Shown: piece after piece, positions 56,422 through 59,640 of the stretch
Layout: every line of letters starts with the position of its first letter
How positions within the stretch are numbered: position 1 is the stretch's first letter
Assembly: GCF_002288925.2 (NCBI RefSeq)
Contig: NW_022098031.1
Coordinates: forward strand, 649,625 to 713,624
Length of the DNA stretch: 64,000 nt
Source of the DNA: Delphinapterus leucas
Lineage: Eukaryota; Chordata; Mammalia; Artiodactyla; Monodontidae
Direction: 5' to 3'
Position numbers and translations under genes: made by a program
The notes under the pieces: generated by a model
Told to the model about the DNA's origin: nothing
The model's database searches: none
What the model saw: the letters and a program-made list of their open reading frames with translations, nothing else

Positions 56422-57790
56422 TACGCGGGCCTCTCACTGTTGTGGCCTCTCCCGTTGCGGAGCACAGGCTCCGGACGCACAGGCTCAGCGNNNNNNNNNN
56501 GCCATGGCTCACGGGCCCAGCCGCTCCGCGGCATGTGGGATCTTCCCAGACCGGGGCACAAACCCGCATCCCCTGCATTGGCAGGTGGATTCTCAACCAC
56601 TGCACCACCGGGGAAGCCCTTTTAAGTATTCTTTTTCCATTTGCTTGTTTCTAATACTTAGAAATACAACTGATTTTTTTTTGGTACGCGGGCCTCTCAC
56701 TGTTGTGGCCTCTCCCGTTGTGGAGCACAGGCTCCGGACGCACAGGCTCAGCGGCCATGGCTCACGGGCCCAGCCGCTCCGCGGCATGTGGGATCTTCCC
56801 GGACTGGGGCACGAACCTGTGTCCCCTGCATCGGCAGGCGGACTCTCAACCACTGAGCCACCAGGGAAGCCCCAGTTTTACTCTTATAGTTTCCTGTCTC
56901 CTTATTTAATTTTGCACCCCCAGGACTTCTCTAAAACTATTCTCTACAATGTACCCATACTGATCCTGTAAAACAGAAATCTGTATCCCAACACTGCTTT
57001 AATTCCACAATTGGCACCCCACTGCCCTTACCATGAAACCCACACTCCATAACATGTTATAAGCCTGCCTCCTGATCTGGCCTCATCTCTCAGCCTTTTC
57101 TTCTTGAAAGTTTTGACCAAGGATTCCAGAACTACTTGCTTTTTCCTGAAGGAAGCTAACTTTTCTATTATTCTAACTTCTATTACCATTTCCTTTTCAT
57201 GTTCTGCTTCAATTATTTTCAAAATTAAGCTCTGATGCTATCTTATTTGGGAGATATTTCTCCTAATGCCTTGTCCGTTCTCCTTTTATGTTTTGAGTTC
57301 GTTTTCACTGTATTTTAAACCAATATATTATTATCAACTTAACCTCATTTATATACATCATCTATACCCTGACGATAAATACAATAATAACCATGGTGAC
57401 AATACTTTATTTACATTTATTGAACACTTACTATGCGTCAGGCAATGTTTTAAGTTCTTTAGGTACATTTTCTAACTTAGTCCTCACAAAATCTCTCTAC
57501 ACTGGGTAGTATTATCAATCTTTATTTTACAGATGTGGACACTGAAAGACAAACAAGTTAAGTAAGCTGCCTAACAGAGCTGAGATTAAAATTCAAAGTC
57601 TGCTTCCAAAACCTATATTCTTAACCATGCTCTATACTGTCTTTTGTAGAAGGTAAGACACGCCTTACCGATTTGACATCTATCAAATAGAATGTTGGTC
57701 CAGTAATGACAGCAGGTTCACTCCAGCTGATGTTGATGCTAAAAGGTGATGTTGCTACTACATACACATTTTCAGGAGGACCATCTGGAG
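2107..57790 (-). CDS. PTPRQ: PTPRQ, partial gene: 13 internal exons
   Basis: Receptor-type protein tyrosine phosphatase Q is a type I membrane protein with a long fibronectin type III (FN3) ectodomain, one transmembrane helix and one cytoplasmic PTP domain. It is known for phosphatidylinositol phosphatase activity, for the shaft connectors of hair-cell stereocilia, and for human deafness (DFNB84A, DFNA73). Thirteen minus-strand segments with GT/AG borders join into one stop-free frame of 1,583 nt. The translation matches my memory of human PTPRQ residue for residue over long stretches, for example [71 protein letters not shown] and DYINASY. Intron phases in transcript order are 1 (entering), 0, 1, 0, 1, 1, 2, 1, 2, 2, 2, 0, 1 and 0 (leaving). 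The gene is incomplete at both ends: earlier FN3 exons lie above 64000 and the catalytic exons lie below 1. A pseudogene is unlikely because introns, splice sites and frame are all kept. Confidence 0.96.
2330..3900 (-). mobile_element. Old L1 (L1M-like) remnant, split by a SINE
   Basis: The text on both sides of the SINE reads like the antisense of an old mammalian L1 3' region: short hydrophobic-rich AT sequence, words for the 3' part of ORF2, and no open frame. The SINE at 2606-2814 interrupts it. The subfamily and ends are not certain without alignment to a repeat library. Confidence 0.5.
2606..2814 (+). mobile_element. Young CHR-type tRNA-derived SINE (cetacean)
   Basis: The element starts GGGGCTTCCCTGGTGGCGCA and has a tRNA-like 5' half with A box TGGCGCAGTGG (2619-2629) and B box GGTTCGTGCCC (2662-2672). 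A GC-rich body follows, then a roughly 19-nt A tail. A 13-bp target-site duplication, AAAAAGCTGAATA, lies at 2593-2605 and 2815-2827. The clean duplication and preserved CpGs show a recent insertion. An overlapping open frame is a translation of the SINE and not a gene. Confidence 0.93.
3985..4100 (+). repeat. MIR SINE remnant
   Basis: A worn MIR core is visible (GGTGAATTGCTTAACTTCTC followed by a degraded CCTCA...TATAAT stretch). Confidence 0.5.
7318..7408 (-). CDS. PTPRQ: PTPRQ exon l: start of the PTP domain
   Basis: This is a 91-nt exon. The acceptor is gacttcaatccacag and the donor is CCAT|gtatgt. It enters in phase 0 and leaves in phase 1. Its 30 codons run [20 protein letters not shown] then [10 protein letters not shown]. 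It contains PTP motif 1, the phosphotyrosine-recognition loop, but as KNRF rather than the canonical KNRY. My memory of human PTPRQ also has Phe here, so this fits the family trait of favouring inositol lipids and is not damage. Confidence 0.95.
8650..8850 (+). repeat. L2-like LINE remnant
   Basis: Words typical of the L2 ORF2 3' end in sense orientation are present, such as CTAGAATACCTTTCCCCC and CATCTGGCAGGTCACCTTTT. It is strongly decayed. Confidence 0.5.
8945..9090 (-). repeat. MIR SINE remnant (antisense)
   Basis: TTTACAAATGAGGACATTGA and TTACCCAAGGTCACTTAGCT are the reverse complement of the MIR core. Confidence 0.65.
10533..10614 (-). CDS. PTPRQ: PTPRQ exon k: N-terminal helix of the PTP region
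   Basis: This is an 82-nt exon. The acceptor is cctttctttgcttggag and the donor is TTTTCG|gtatgt. It enters with 1 nt and leaves in phase 0, with 27 codons: [20 protein letters not shown] then KFQEEFS. This is the helical lead-in to the phosphatase domain that is shared by R3-type receptor phosphatases. It lies 663 nt downstream of the micro-exon in the transcript. Confidence 0.95.
10615..11277 (-). other. PTPRQ: PTPRQ intron j-k (663 nt)
   Basis: This is a short intron just downstream of the micro-exon in the transcript. I recognise no repeat in it. Sequence conserved here could include splicing enhancers for the micro-exon, but none can be named from sequence alone. Confidence 0.85.
11278..11304 (-). 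CDS. PTPRQ: PTPRQ exon j: 27-nt micro-exon
   Basis: This micro-exon has acceptor ctctgttgcag and donor ATCAA|gtaagt, both close to consensus. It enters with 1 nt, which completes the Arg codon left by exon i. It then has eight codons (LLSYRKSI) and leaves with AA, which exon k completes to Lys. The joined peptide, [19 protein letters not shown], is what human PTPRQ has at this place. The length is a multiple of three, so skipping would remove nine residues without a frameshift. Gene finders would probably miss it. Confidence 0.93.
13330..13500 (+). repeat. MIR SINE remnant
   Basis: The MIR core is visible as CTTGAGCAAGTTACTTAATC and a worn CTAATTTAGAAAATAGGGC. Confidence 0.65.
13820..14170 (+). 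repeat. Probable L2-like LINE remnant
   Basis: Base composition and words such as CATGCCTGCATTTTTTACAT fit decayed L2 ORF2 3' sequence. The 113-aa open frame over it has no recognisable domain and is treated as noise. Confidence 0.35.
18566..18598. repeat. (AC)n microsatellite
   Basis: There are about 16 uninterrupted AC units in intron i-j. Confidence 0.97.
18640..18835 (+). repeat. MIR SINE remnant
   Basis: Sense MIR core: GCATGACCTTGGACAGTTAC, TTTTTCATCTGTAAAGTGGG and a worn 3' part. It lies just beside the (AC)n tract. Confidence 0.75.
19630..23060 (-). mobile_element. L1 LINE, 5'-truncated and degraded (3.4 kb)
   Basis: The 3' UTR lies at about 19630-20030 and ORF2 sequence from there to about 23060, read on the minus strand. 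Several separate open pieces show L1 reverse transcriptase words: [10 protein letters not shown] (the catalytic FADD near 21737-21748), [20 protein letters not shown], and [14 protein letters not shown] near 21100. The frame is broken by many stops and indels, and the endonuclease half and ORF1 are missing, so it cannot move. A (GT)n(TA)n expansion sits inside it. It lies in the sense direction of PTPRQ. Confidence 0.92.
20111..20169. repeat. (GT)n(TA)n compound microsatellite inside L1
   Basis: A run of GT units (about 20111-20133) passes into TA units (to 20169). The younger L1 copy at 51355-51370 has only a short TATATATG at the same place, so the tract expanded after insertion. Confidence 0.95.
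24836..24885. repeat. 25-bp perfect tandem duplication
   Basis: The 25-bp unit beginning TAAAGATCTACTTACTAGAG occurs twice without a mismatch (24836-24860 and 24861-24885). No known repeat is visible around it. Confidence 0.95.
25512..25536. other. 10-bp perfect inverted repeat (hairpin)
   Basis: ATATCTACGT (25512-25521) and ACGTAGATAT (25527-25536) are perfect reverse complements around a 5-nt loop. The flanks also carry TATACGTATA. No function is implied by sequence alone. Confidence 0.85.
26524..26652 (-). CDS. PTPRQ: PTPRQ exon i: juxtamembrane segment
   Basis: This is a 129-nt exon. The acceptor is cttggactttattag and the donor is ACGCG|gtgagc. It enters with 1 nt (Arg) and leaves in phase 2. 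The peptide has the basic stop-transfer stretch [18 protein letters not shown], then [20 protein letters not shown] and RLT. These cytoplasmic residues lie between the membrane and the phosphatase domain. The intron that follows in the transcript is the largest in the window, 15,219 nt. Confidence 0.95.
26653..29148 (-). other. PTPRQ: PTPRQ intron h-i (2.5 kb)
   Basis: There is no clear young repeat. A fragment near 27310-27420 looks like antisense L2, and 28380-29090 looks like an old interspersed repeat that I cannot name. Confidence 0.7.
27310..27420 (-). repeat. Probable L2 remnant (antisense)
   Basis: GGTCCTTATCCTCAAGGACA follows the pattern of antisense L2 3' sequence. It is worn, so assignment is tentative. 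Confidence 0.45.
29149..29248 (-). CDS. PTPRQ: PTPRQ exon h: transmembrane helix
   Basis: This is a 100-nt exon. The acceptor is catcttcctcttcag and the donor is GCAAG|gtaaga. It enters with 2 nt (Gly across the junction) and leaves in phase 2. The peptide is EGLSERSVE followed by a hydrophobic run, [20 protein letters not shown], then AFA and Arg across the next junction. That run is the single membrane-spanning helix. The positive stop-transfer residues come from exon i (RIRQKQK). This fixes the topology: exons a-g outside, exons i-m in the cytoplasm. Confidence 0.95.
29500..29770 (+). repeat. L2-like LINE remnant
   Basis: AAGCTGAACTCCTATTCTTC and TTGGAGTCATACTTGACTTT are decayed words of L2 ORF2 in sense orientation. 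Confidence 0.65.
31010..31494 (+). repeat. L2 LINE remnant, 5' part of a split copy
   Basis: L2 ORF2 3' sequence in sense orientation is recognisable: ACAAAATCCAAAGTCCTTCC, CTCTGGAGCCAGACTGGCC and AGTGAAGCCTACGCTGACCA. It breaks off at the MaLR LTR and goes on after it. Confidence 0.65.
31495..31884 (+). mobile_element. Solo MaLR-type LTR (MLT1/MST-like) nested in L2
   Basis: Words along the element match the MaLR (ERVL-related) LTR pattern: CCAAAATTCATATGTTGAAG near the start, GACATAGCGAGAAGGAGGCG in the middle, and CCTCCAGAACTGTGAGAAAA then GTTTAAGCCACTCAGTCTAT near the 3' end. No internal sequence follows, so it is a solo LTR. It splits an L2 copy and is therefore younger than the L2. Exact borders and subfamily need a library search. 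Confidence 0.75.
31885..32150 (+). repeat. L2 LINE remnant, 3' end of the split copy
   Basis: The L2 3' end is visible: AATGTAAGATCCCTGAGGAC, CAGGCACATAGCAAATGCTC and AATAAATATTTTC. Confidence 0.7.
33811..34010 (+). repeat. MIR SINE, nearly full length
   Basis: The MIR order is well kept: AGTACAGTGGTTATAAGCAC, GCTGCCACTTCCTAGCTCTG, TAACCTTGGGCAAGATGCTT and TAGGGTTGTAGTGAAAAATA. Confidence 0.85.
34100..34240 (-). repeat. MIR SINE remnant (antisense)
   Basis: TAGGTATTATTATTCTCATT and AACTAACCCAAGGTCACATA read as antisense MIR core. Confidence 0.65.
37355..37480 (-). repeat. MIR SINE remnant (antisense)
   Basis: CAAACAAGGAAACTGAGGTT and GATTTGAATCCAGGTCTAAA are antisense MIR words. Confidence 0.7.
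37579..37796 (+). mobile_element. MER5A (hAT-Charlie non-autonomous DNA transposon)
   Basis: This near full-length element has worn terminal inverted repeats (CAGGGTTTCTGAACC and GGTTGAGAACCACTG). Internal words match MER5A: AGCAGCATCCCTGGCCTCT, CTAGATGCCACTAGC and CTCCAGACATTGCCTAATGT. It is shorter than 250 bp and encodes nothing. ACCTAA occurs just outside both ends, a possible trace of the 8-bp target duplication. Confidence 0.88.
37897..38000. repeat. Purine-rich (GA/GGA) tract
   Basis: About 100 nt are almost only G and A on the plus strand, with a few breaks. In the PTPRQ transcript this is a pyrimidine tract about 0.5 kb downstream of exon g. The arginine-rich open frame across it is a composition artefact. 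Confidence 0.9.
38478..38551 (-). CDS. PTPRQ: PTPRQ exon g: end of the membrane-proximal module
   Basis: This is a 74-nt exon. The acceptor is ttttttatttcatag and the donor is TTTAG|gtaaga. It enters with 1 nt, completing a Leu codon split after exon f, and leaves in phase 1. The 24 codons read [20 protein letters not shown] then VKTL. The FRATN...G motif is the FN3-like F/G strand end. It is too short to stand out as an open frame and was found from splice borders and phase. Confidence 0.94.
38552..40595 (-). other. PTPRQ: PTPRQ intron f-g (2.0 kb)
   Basis: An older plus-strand CHR-type SINE occupies 39151-39537. The flanks are AT-rich without further recognised features. Confidence 0.8.
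39151..39537 (+). mobile_element. Older CHR-type SINE with internal 22-bp repeats
   Basis: It begins GGACTTCCCTGGTGGCACAG, has a tRNA-like 5' part, then the long CHR body (CTCACGAGCCACAACTACTG, GAGAAGCCCGCGCACCACAA) and an AATAAATAAATTTA tail. A 9-bp duplication, AAAACTATG, flanks it (39142-39150 and 39538-39546). A 22-bp unit starting GCCACAACTACTGAGGCTGC occurs at 39298, 39320 and, diverged, at 39342. It is older than the SINE at 2606, judged by decayed CpGs. Confidence 0.92.
40596..40818 (-). CDS. PTPRQ: PTPRQ exon f: membrane-proximal ectodomain, part 2
   Basis: This is a 223-nt exon. The acceptor is ttttttctgaaaatag and the donor is TACTT|gtaagt. It enters with 2 nt (Ala across the junction) and leaves in phase 2. 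The peptide includes [20 protein letters not shown], the Cys-containing [40 protein letters not shown] and KPKKQY. Three cysteines and an NVT sequon lie in this module. The match to human PTPRQ as I remember it is near-identical, which makes this the most diagnostic exon here. A short false open frame on the opposite strand overlaps it. Confidence 0.96.
40819..41384 (-). other. PTPRQ: PTPRQ intron e-f (566 nt)
   Basis: This is a short intron with no recognised repeat. It separates two exons of the same membrane-proximal module. Both splice borders are GT/AG. Confidence 0.85.
41385..41543 (-). CDS. PTPRQ: PTPRQ exon e: membrane-proximal ectodomain, part 1
   Basis: This is a 159-nt exon. The acceptor is ctttgtttatag and the donor is GCAGGAG|gtatca. 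It enters with 2 nt and leaves in phase 1, with 52 whole codons between. The peptide begins [17 protein letters not shown] and contains [19 protein letters not shown] and QVLVAEAG. This is the divergent membrane-proximal module of R3-type receptor phosphatases such as PTPRQ and PTPRB. The donor is not close to consensus (gtatca). Exon f follows after an intron of only 566 nt. Confidence 0.94.
42000..42425 (-). repeat. Old L1M-like remnant (antisense)
   Basis: TGGAATATATTCCCAAGGGC, GAATTTCTGGAACAAAAGAA and TAACAGATATTGCCAGAATA follow the antisense of the L1M ORF2 3' end. No open frame is left. Confidence 0.65.
42590..42715 (-). repeat. MIR SINE remnant (antisense)
   Basis: CATTTTATACATGAGGAAAA and the worn stretch after it fit antisense MIR. 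Confidence 0.5.
43530..43740 (-). repeat. MIR SINE remnant (antisense)
   Basis: TCCTCACAGCAACTTATGAG, AGAAACTTGTCCAAAGCCAA and CACTTTTAACCACTGTGCTG give an almost full-length antisense MIR. Confidence 0.75.
44519..44585 (-). CDS. PTPRQ: PTPRQ exon d: G strand of the FN3 repeat
   Basis: This is a 67-nt exon. The acceptor is ctttgttttag before GTTTATGCG and the donor is TTAAAG|gtacat. It enters in phase 0, has 22 codons ([20 protein letters not shown] plus IK) and leaves in phase 1. It completes the FN3 fold begun in exon c: AVN-SAGAGP-like loop, then the G strand. The donor lacks the usual +5 G (gtaca), so it is weak next to the gtaag donors of neighbouring exons. Exon skipping would not keep frame (67 nt). 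Confidence 0.93.
44900..45175 (+). repeat. L2-like LINE remnant
   Basis: Decayed L2 ORF2 3' words in sense orientation are present, for example TCTTTAAATCCATATTCAAG followed by a worn TCTGAGATGAAACCC. Assignment is tentative. Confidence 0.4.
45895..46020 (-). repeat. MIR SINE remnant (antisense)
   Basis: AGATAAGGAAACTGAGGCAC and GCCAGAATTTGAACCTAGGT are clear antisense MIR. Confidence 0.75.
46554..46640 (-). mobile_element. 5'-truncated CHR SINE (87 nt) with 17-bp duplication
   Basis: Read on the minus strand this is only the 3' end of a CHR-type SINE: CTCGCCGAAACTAGAGAAAG, GCAATGAAGACCCAACGCAT and an AAATAAATAAATAAAA tail. The 17-bp sequence CTGCTCTTTAACTTTTA is duplicated exactly at 46537-46553 and 46641-46657. 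It is a genuine short retrotransposition event and not a deletion remnant. Confidence 0.92.
46929..47173 (-). CDS. PTPRQ: PTPRQ exon c: main part of the next FN3 repeat
   Basis: This is a 245-nt exon. The acceptor is atatttcatttcag and the donor is ATCAGT|gtaaga. It enters with 2 nt, giving Val across the junction with exon b, and ends in phase 0. The 81 codons run from [16 protein letters not shown] to GGHTYNIS. They include a typical FN3 start, [10 protein letters not shown] and the YNIS strand F motif. Sequons are NMT, NLS and NIS. The open frame continues upstream into the intron, but that part is not coding because the acceptor and phase match exon b exactly. Confidence 0.95.
47440..48680 (-). 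mobile_element. Old L1 remnant, split by a younger L1
   Basis: Antisense old-L1 words occur on both sides of 48096-48332: GTCCCCTGTAACCTTCCCCC, GTTTTGTCATTTGCAAAAGA and AGTGTTCCATTTTATAGATG before it, and ACATTGCCACTAGCAATGTA and TTCAATTTGCATTTCCCCAG after it. The ORF2 sense is lost. The host L1 lies sense to PTPRQ. Confidence 0.75.
48096..48332 (-). mobile_element. Young L1 3' end, 5'-truncated (237 nt)
   Basis: A T run is followed by TAACATCTTTATTGGAGTAT and the 3' UTR of a cetartiodactyl L1. It is nearly identical to 50847-51077, the same part of the larger L1. It breaks off at GGTAGTATATA, inside the 3' UTR. It sits in the old L1 at 47440-48680. I could not fix a target duplication because both sides are A/T runs. 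Confidence 0.88.
50380..50566 (-). CDS. PTPRQ: PTPRQ exon b: second half of an FN3 repeat
   Basis: This is a 187-nt exon. The acceptor is ttttcctgtag before GTAGATAGTG and the donor is ATCAG|gtaagg. It enters in phase 0, has 62 codons and leaves in phase 1. The peptide runs from [14 protein letters not shown] through [20 protein letters not shown] to VIVTTLES, which are the C to G strands of an FN3 repeat, with the conserved tyrosine in the F strand (RYSVVITAF). Three sequons are visible (NIS, NKT, NIS), as expected for a heavily glycosylated stereociliary ectodomain. A second AG four bases inside the exon start could be used only at the cost of the frame. Confidence 0.94.
50841..52012 (-). 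mobile_element. Young L1, 5'-truncated, with ORF2 C-terminus
   Basis: The 3' UTR is about 50841-51306 and the C-terminal part of ORF2 about 51307-51993 on the minus strand. Two open pieces read typical L1 ORF2 C-terminal words: [55 protein letters not shown] and [20 protein letters not shown]. The pieces are separated by stops, so the copy is dead. The 11-bp duplication TTTATACTCCA lies at 50830-50840 and 52013-52023. It lies sense to PTPRQ, about 270 nt upstream of exon b in the transcript. Confidence 0.93.
52050..52240 (+). repeat. MIR SINE remnant
   Basis: TTCAAATCCCAACCTGGTCA and TTACTTTCTGTATATGTAAG fit sense MIR. It directly follows the young L1. Confidence 0.6.
52293..52307. repeat. 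Short (TG)n tract
   Basis: There are about 7 TG units in intron sequence. Confidence 0.9.
53750..54060 (+). repeat. L2-like LINE remnant (3' end)
   Basis: CTAGAGTGTGAGCTACTTGG followed by a TTTGTTTTCCATCTTTG-like stretch matches the L2 3' end pattern. It is decayed. Confidence 0.5.
54428..54658 (+). mobile_element. L1 3' UTR fragment, sense to plus strand
   Basis: The fragment shares words with the antisense of 19640-19870: ATAACCAACAAGGAACTACT, GCATAGCACAGGGAACTCTG and CTGAATCACTTTGCTGTACA. It ends in an A-rich tail. The flanks AAAGCGTGTTG (54417-54427) and AAAGTGTGTTG (54659-54669) are an 11-bp duplication with one mismatch. It is antisense to PTPRQ. Confidence 0.88.
54890..55020 (+). repeat. 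MIR SINE remnant
   Basis: CTCTGTGCCTCAGTTCCCCT followed by TATGCAAAATGAAGATAAC is sense MIR. Confidence 0.7.
55219..55427 (-). mobile_element. Young CHR-type SINE (minus strand)
   Basis: It starts with a T run (the A tail in reverse), then GTACGCGGGCCTCTCACTGT, GCGGCATGTGGGATCTTCCC and the tRNA-like part ending CCACCAGGGAAGCCCC. The flanks AGCATTTAAC (55209-55218) and AGCATTAAC (55428-55436) look like a duplication with a 1-nt indel. Open frames over it on both strands are repeat translations. Confidence 0.92.
56000..56380 (+). repeat. Probable L2 LINE remnant
   Basis: The series ACACCAACAGTTCCCAAATC, CTAGTACTGAATTCATGCCT, TCCTTGATTATTCTCTTCAC and CACCAAATCCTGTAGTTTTA follows the L2 ORF2 pattern in sense orientation. 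The 140-aa open frame here has no known domain. Confidence 0.55.
56396..56421. repeat. (GT)n microsatellite at a SINE tail
   Basis: The tract takes the place of the poly-T (reverse A tail) of the SINE beside it. It could have grown from a mutated tail. Confidence 0.95.
56422..56619 (-). mobile_element. Young CHR-type SINE with assembly gap
   Basis: The SINE begins TTACGCGGGCCTCTCACTGT and ends CACCGGGGAAGCCC. A 10-N run splits it at 56491-56500. Its own target duplication is not visible. Instead, CAGTTTTACTCTT before its tail (56381-56393) repeats after the next SINE (56873-56885). Confidence 0.9.
56491..56500. other. Assembly gap (10 N)
   Basis: Ten N bases interrupt a SINE. The sequence on the two sides (CTCAGCG and GCCATGGC) abuts exactly when compared with the intact copy at 56746-56761, so no SINE bases are missing if the gap is real but empty. 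Confidence 0.98.
56674..56873 (-). mobile_element. Young CHR-type SINE (minus strand)
   Basis: A T run (56674-56682) is followed by GGTACGCGGGCCTCTCACTG and the intact body to CCACCAGGGAAGCCCC. CAGTTTTACTCTT follows at once and repeats the sequence at 56381-56393. It lies 54 nt from the neighbouring SINE, in the same orientation. Confidence 0.92.
56950..57300 (+). repeat. L2 LINE remnant
   Basis: The L2 ORF2 3' order is readable: ATGAAACCCACACTCCATAA, AGCCTGCCTCCTGATCTGGC and CTGATGCTATC with ATTTCTCCTAATGCC. Confidence 0.6.
57395..57640 (-). repeat. MIR SINE remnant (antisense) beside exon a
   Basis: TATTGAACACTTACTATGCG, TATTTTACAGATGTGGACAC and TTCTTAACCATGCTCTATAC are antisense MIR. It ends about 30 nt from the donor of exon a. 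Confidence 0.75.
57669..57790 (-). CDS. PTPRQ: PTPRQ exon a: first half of an FN3 repeat
   Basis: This is a 122-nt exon. On the minus strand the acceptor reads ttttcatag before CTCCAGATGG and the donor reads TCG|gtaagg. It starts with the last 2 nt of a split codon and ends in phase 0. The 40 whole codons begin [11 protein letters not shown] and end YLIDVKS. They show the FN3 A/B-strand proline motif, the core tryptophan (ISWSEP) and a conserved tyrosine. There is one N-glycosylation sequon (NIS). Exon b completes the repeat. It is the most 5' exon I could find in the window. Confidence 0.94.
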
Positions 57791-58734
57791 CTATGAAAAT
57801 AGAAAAAATTCAATTACCTTGCTACATTGAAGCTAGTATTTGCCACAATACGATAATAGAAAAGACCGTAAAAAAGGATAATCATGCTGAATTAATTATA
57901 CATAAATTTATAGTTCACAGCGTGCTAAAAGGCATTGGCAAATCAAACGATGTAATTACTTTCAAAATAATTATATGCATAAAGAACTTCCATATGAGAA
58001 ATTAATGGTCATAAATACATGATTTTTAAACTTGAAATAACAGTTTGAAAAGAAAGCATTACTATTGCTAAAATAAATCTTTTTGAACAAATCAATATTT
58101 TATTTTAAAATAATTAGCTTAACAATGTTGTTTTAGGAAAACCTGCAGAAACTAAACATATTTGACTACAGAAAAGTGGACCTGGTTCAAGTGAATTATA
58201 TTTAAAATGTATTGTCTTACAAATGTATCAATAAATTGGGTTGGTTTATTGTTTTCACTGAGGGGTAGCATAGGAAATAGGTTATACAACTGATCTTATT
58301 ATTACAAATGTAAACATTTCCTGAGTTCATTAGGATTCCAAACAAATTCTTTAATTTGTCTTGCTTTTATTATTGTTGTCTTTCCTCAAGAGTGCAAAAC
58401 AAGAAATAATATTTTAAGGAACTGACTGATGAAAACCTGTGTTGAAATTTCAATTTGTGAAACTACTAGGAATTAGAAGAGTTTTCGGTATGTTAAGAAG
58501 GATTTAGTCACAGTTACTTTGACATAGACATTGACCTAGAAACGCTGTTTACACATCCCTGTCCTATCACGGCCCCTCGTCAATTCCAGGGATATTAAAT
58601 ATTGGGAGATGAGTATTTCCCAGCATTTCTGATTTTTAAATCCACATGAACAAACATTACTGAACAATATCATTCCTTAGATCCTGAGAAGGGGTAAAGA
58701 AGAAGAGAAAATATTCACTTCCTCAAATTTATAA

Positions 58735-58870
58735 CAGCAACAAGTTGTATGATCTTGGTCAGACAATAAAATTTCTGGACCTCAGTTTTCTCTTCATATG
58801 CATACTTCACAGTGTTTTAAAAAGAACTGCGAACACACAATGTGTGAAAGTAGCCCATTAGTTTAGTGTT
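58735..58870 (+). repeat. MIR SINE remnant
   Basis: TATGATCTTGGTCAGACAAT and GGACCTCAGTTTTCTCTTCA are sense MIR. Confidence 0.6.
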
Positions 58871-59329
58871 TGGCCCTTTTTGTAAATTAATACAAAATAT
58901 TATAACAAAGGGCAAAGTAAAGATAAGAACTAATTAGAAATACAAATAATCTACTATGAGACGGCAAAGACAGTGGTGAGTACCGTTGGGTGGGGAGTCA
59001 AGGTAAAGTTGCAGAGAGGAGCTGGGGATTGAATAGACTTTGAAACATGAGAAGGATTTCAATAATCAGAGGGGCAGGTTTGGGGGCACTTCTTTGCTAA
59101 GAAGGTCCTAAGCAAAGCCACAAAGATATAAACAATGGGATCCACAGGCAGAATATTATTTCTGCAGAACGGCTTTCTTACACTTATTAATCTTATGCTT
59201 ATGCTTATTATTTTATAATTGAAAAATATAACTCTAGGAAGGGGTCCACACACTTCACCAGACTGTCCAAGGAATGCATGGTACAAAAAAAAAAAAATCA
59301 GAACCTCTAAATTTAAGGAATAGAGATAT

Positions 59330-59640
59330 CACAGAAAGACCAGCATTAATGGAGGGATAGGGTAGGGAACAAGCCTCAAGCAGTCATTTGGGAACTAAGT
59401 TAGGGAGCACTCGATTATCTTAAAAGTGTTTGAAGTTCATTCTTTAAACAATGGGATGTCACTGAAAGTTCTGAGAAGGGAAGTATTTTTCTAATGATTT
59501 AGGAAGAAATCTGATGCAGCTATGAAAAAGATATGTGCTCTGAAGCAATGAGTCCAGATAGGCTATTTCCAAAAAGCCAGGTGAGATCTGATGAGACCCA
59601 AAAGTAGAAGAGTGACAGTAGGTAGCGATAGGAGGAGATG
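59330..59640 (-). repeat. Probable L2 remnant (antisense)
   Basis: The series ACAATGGGATGTCACTGAAA, AGTTCTGAGAAGGGAAGTAT and GATGCAGCTATGAAAAAGAT fits a widespread antisense L2 pattern. It is decayed. Confidence 0.5.

Larger units (their letters stand above)
50567..57668 (-). other. PTPRQ: PTPRQ intron a-b (7.1 kb)
   Basis: The intron holds a young 5'-truncated L1 (50841-52012), an L1 3' end (54428-54658), three young SINEs (55219-56873), a 10-N gap, MIR copies and L2-like debris around 53750-54060, 56000-56380 and 56950-57300. I see no other coding sequence. Confidence 0.8.

Noticed and set aside
56267..56971. 234-aa open frame, the longest in the window
   Set aside because: It runs through two SINEs, a (GT)n tract and the 10-N gap. 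The protein is a translation of repeats with no domain.
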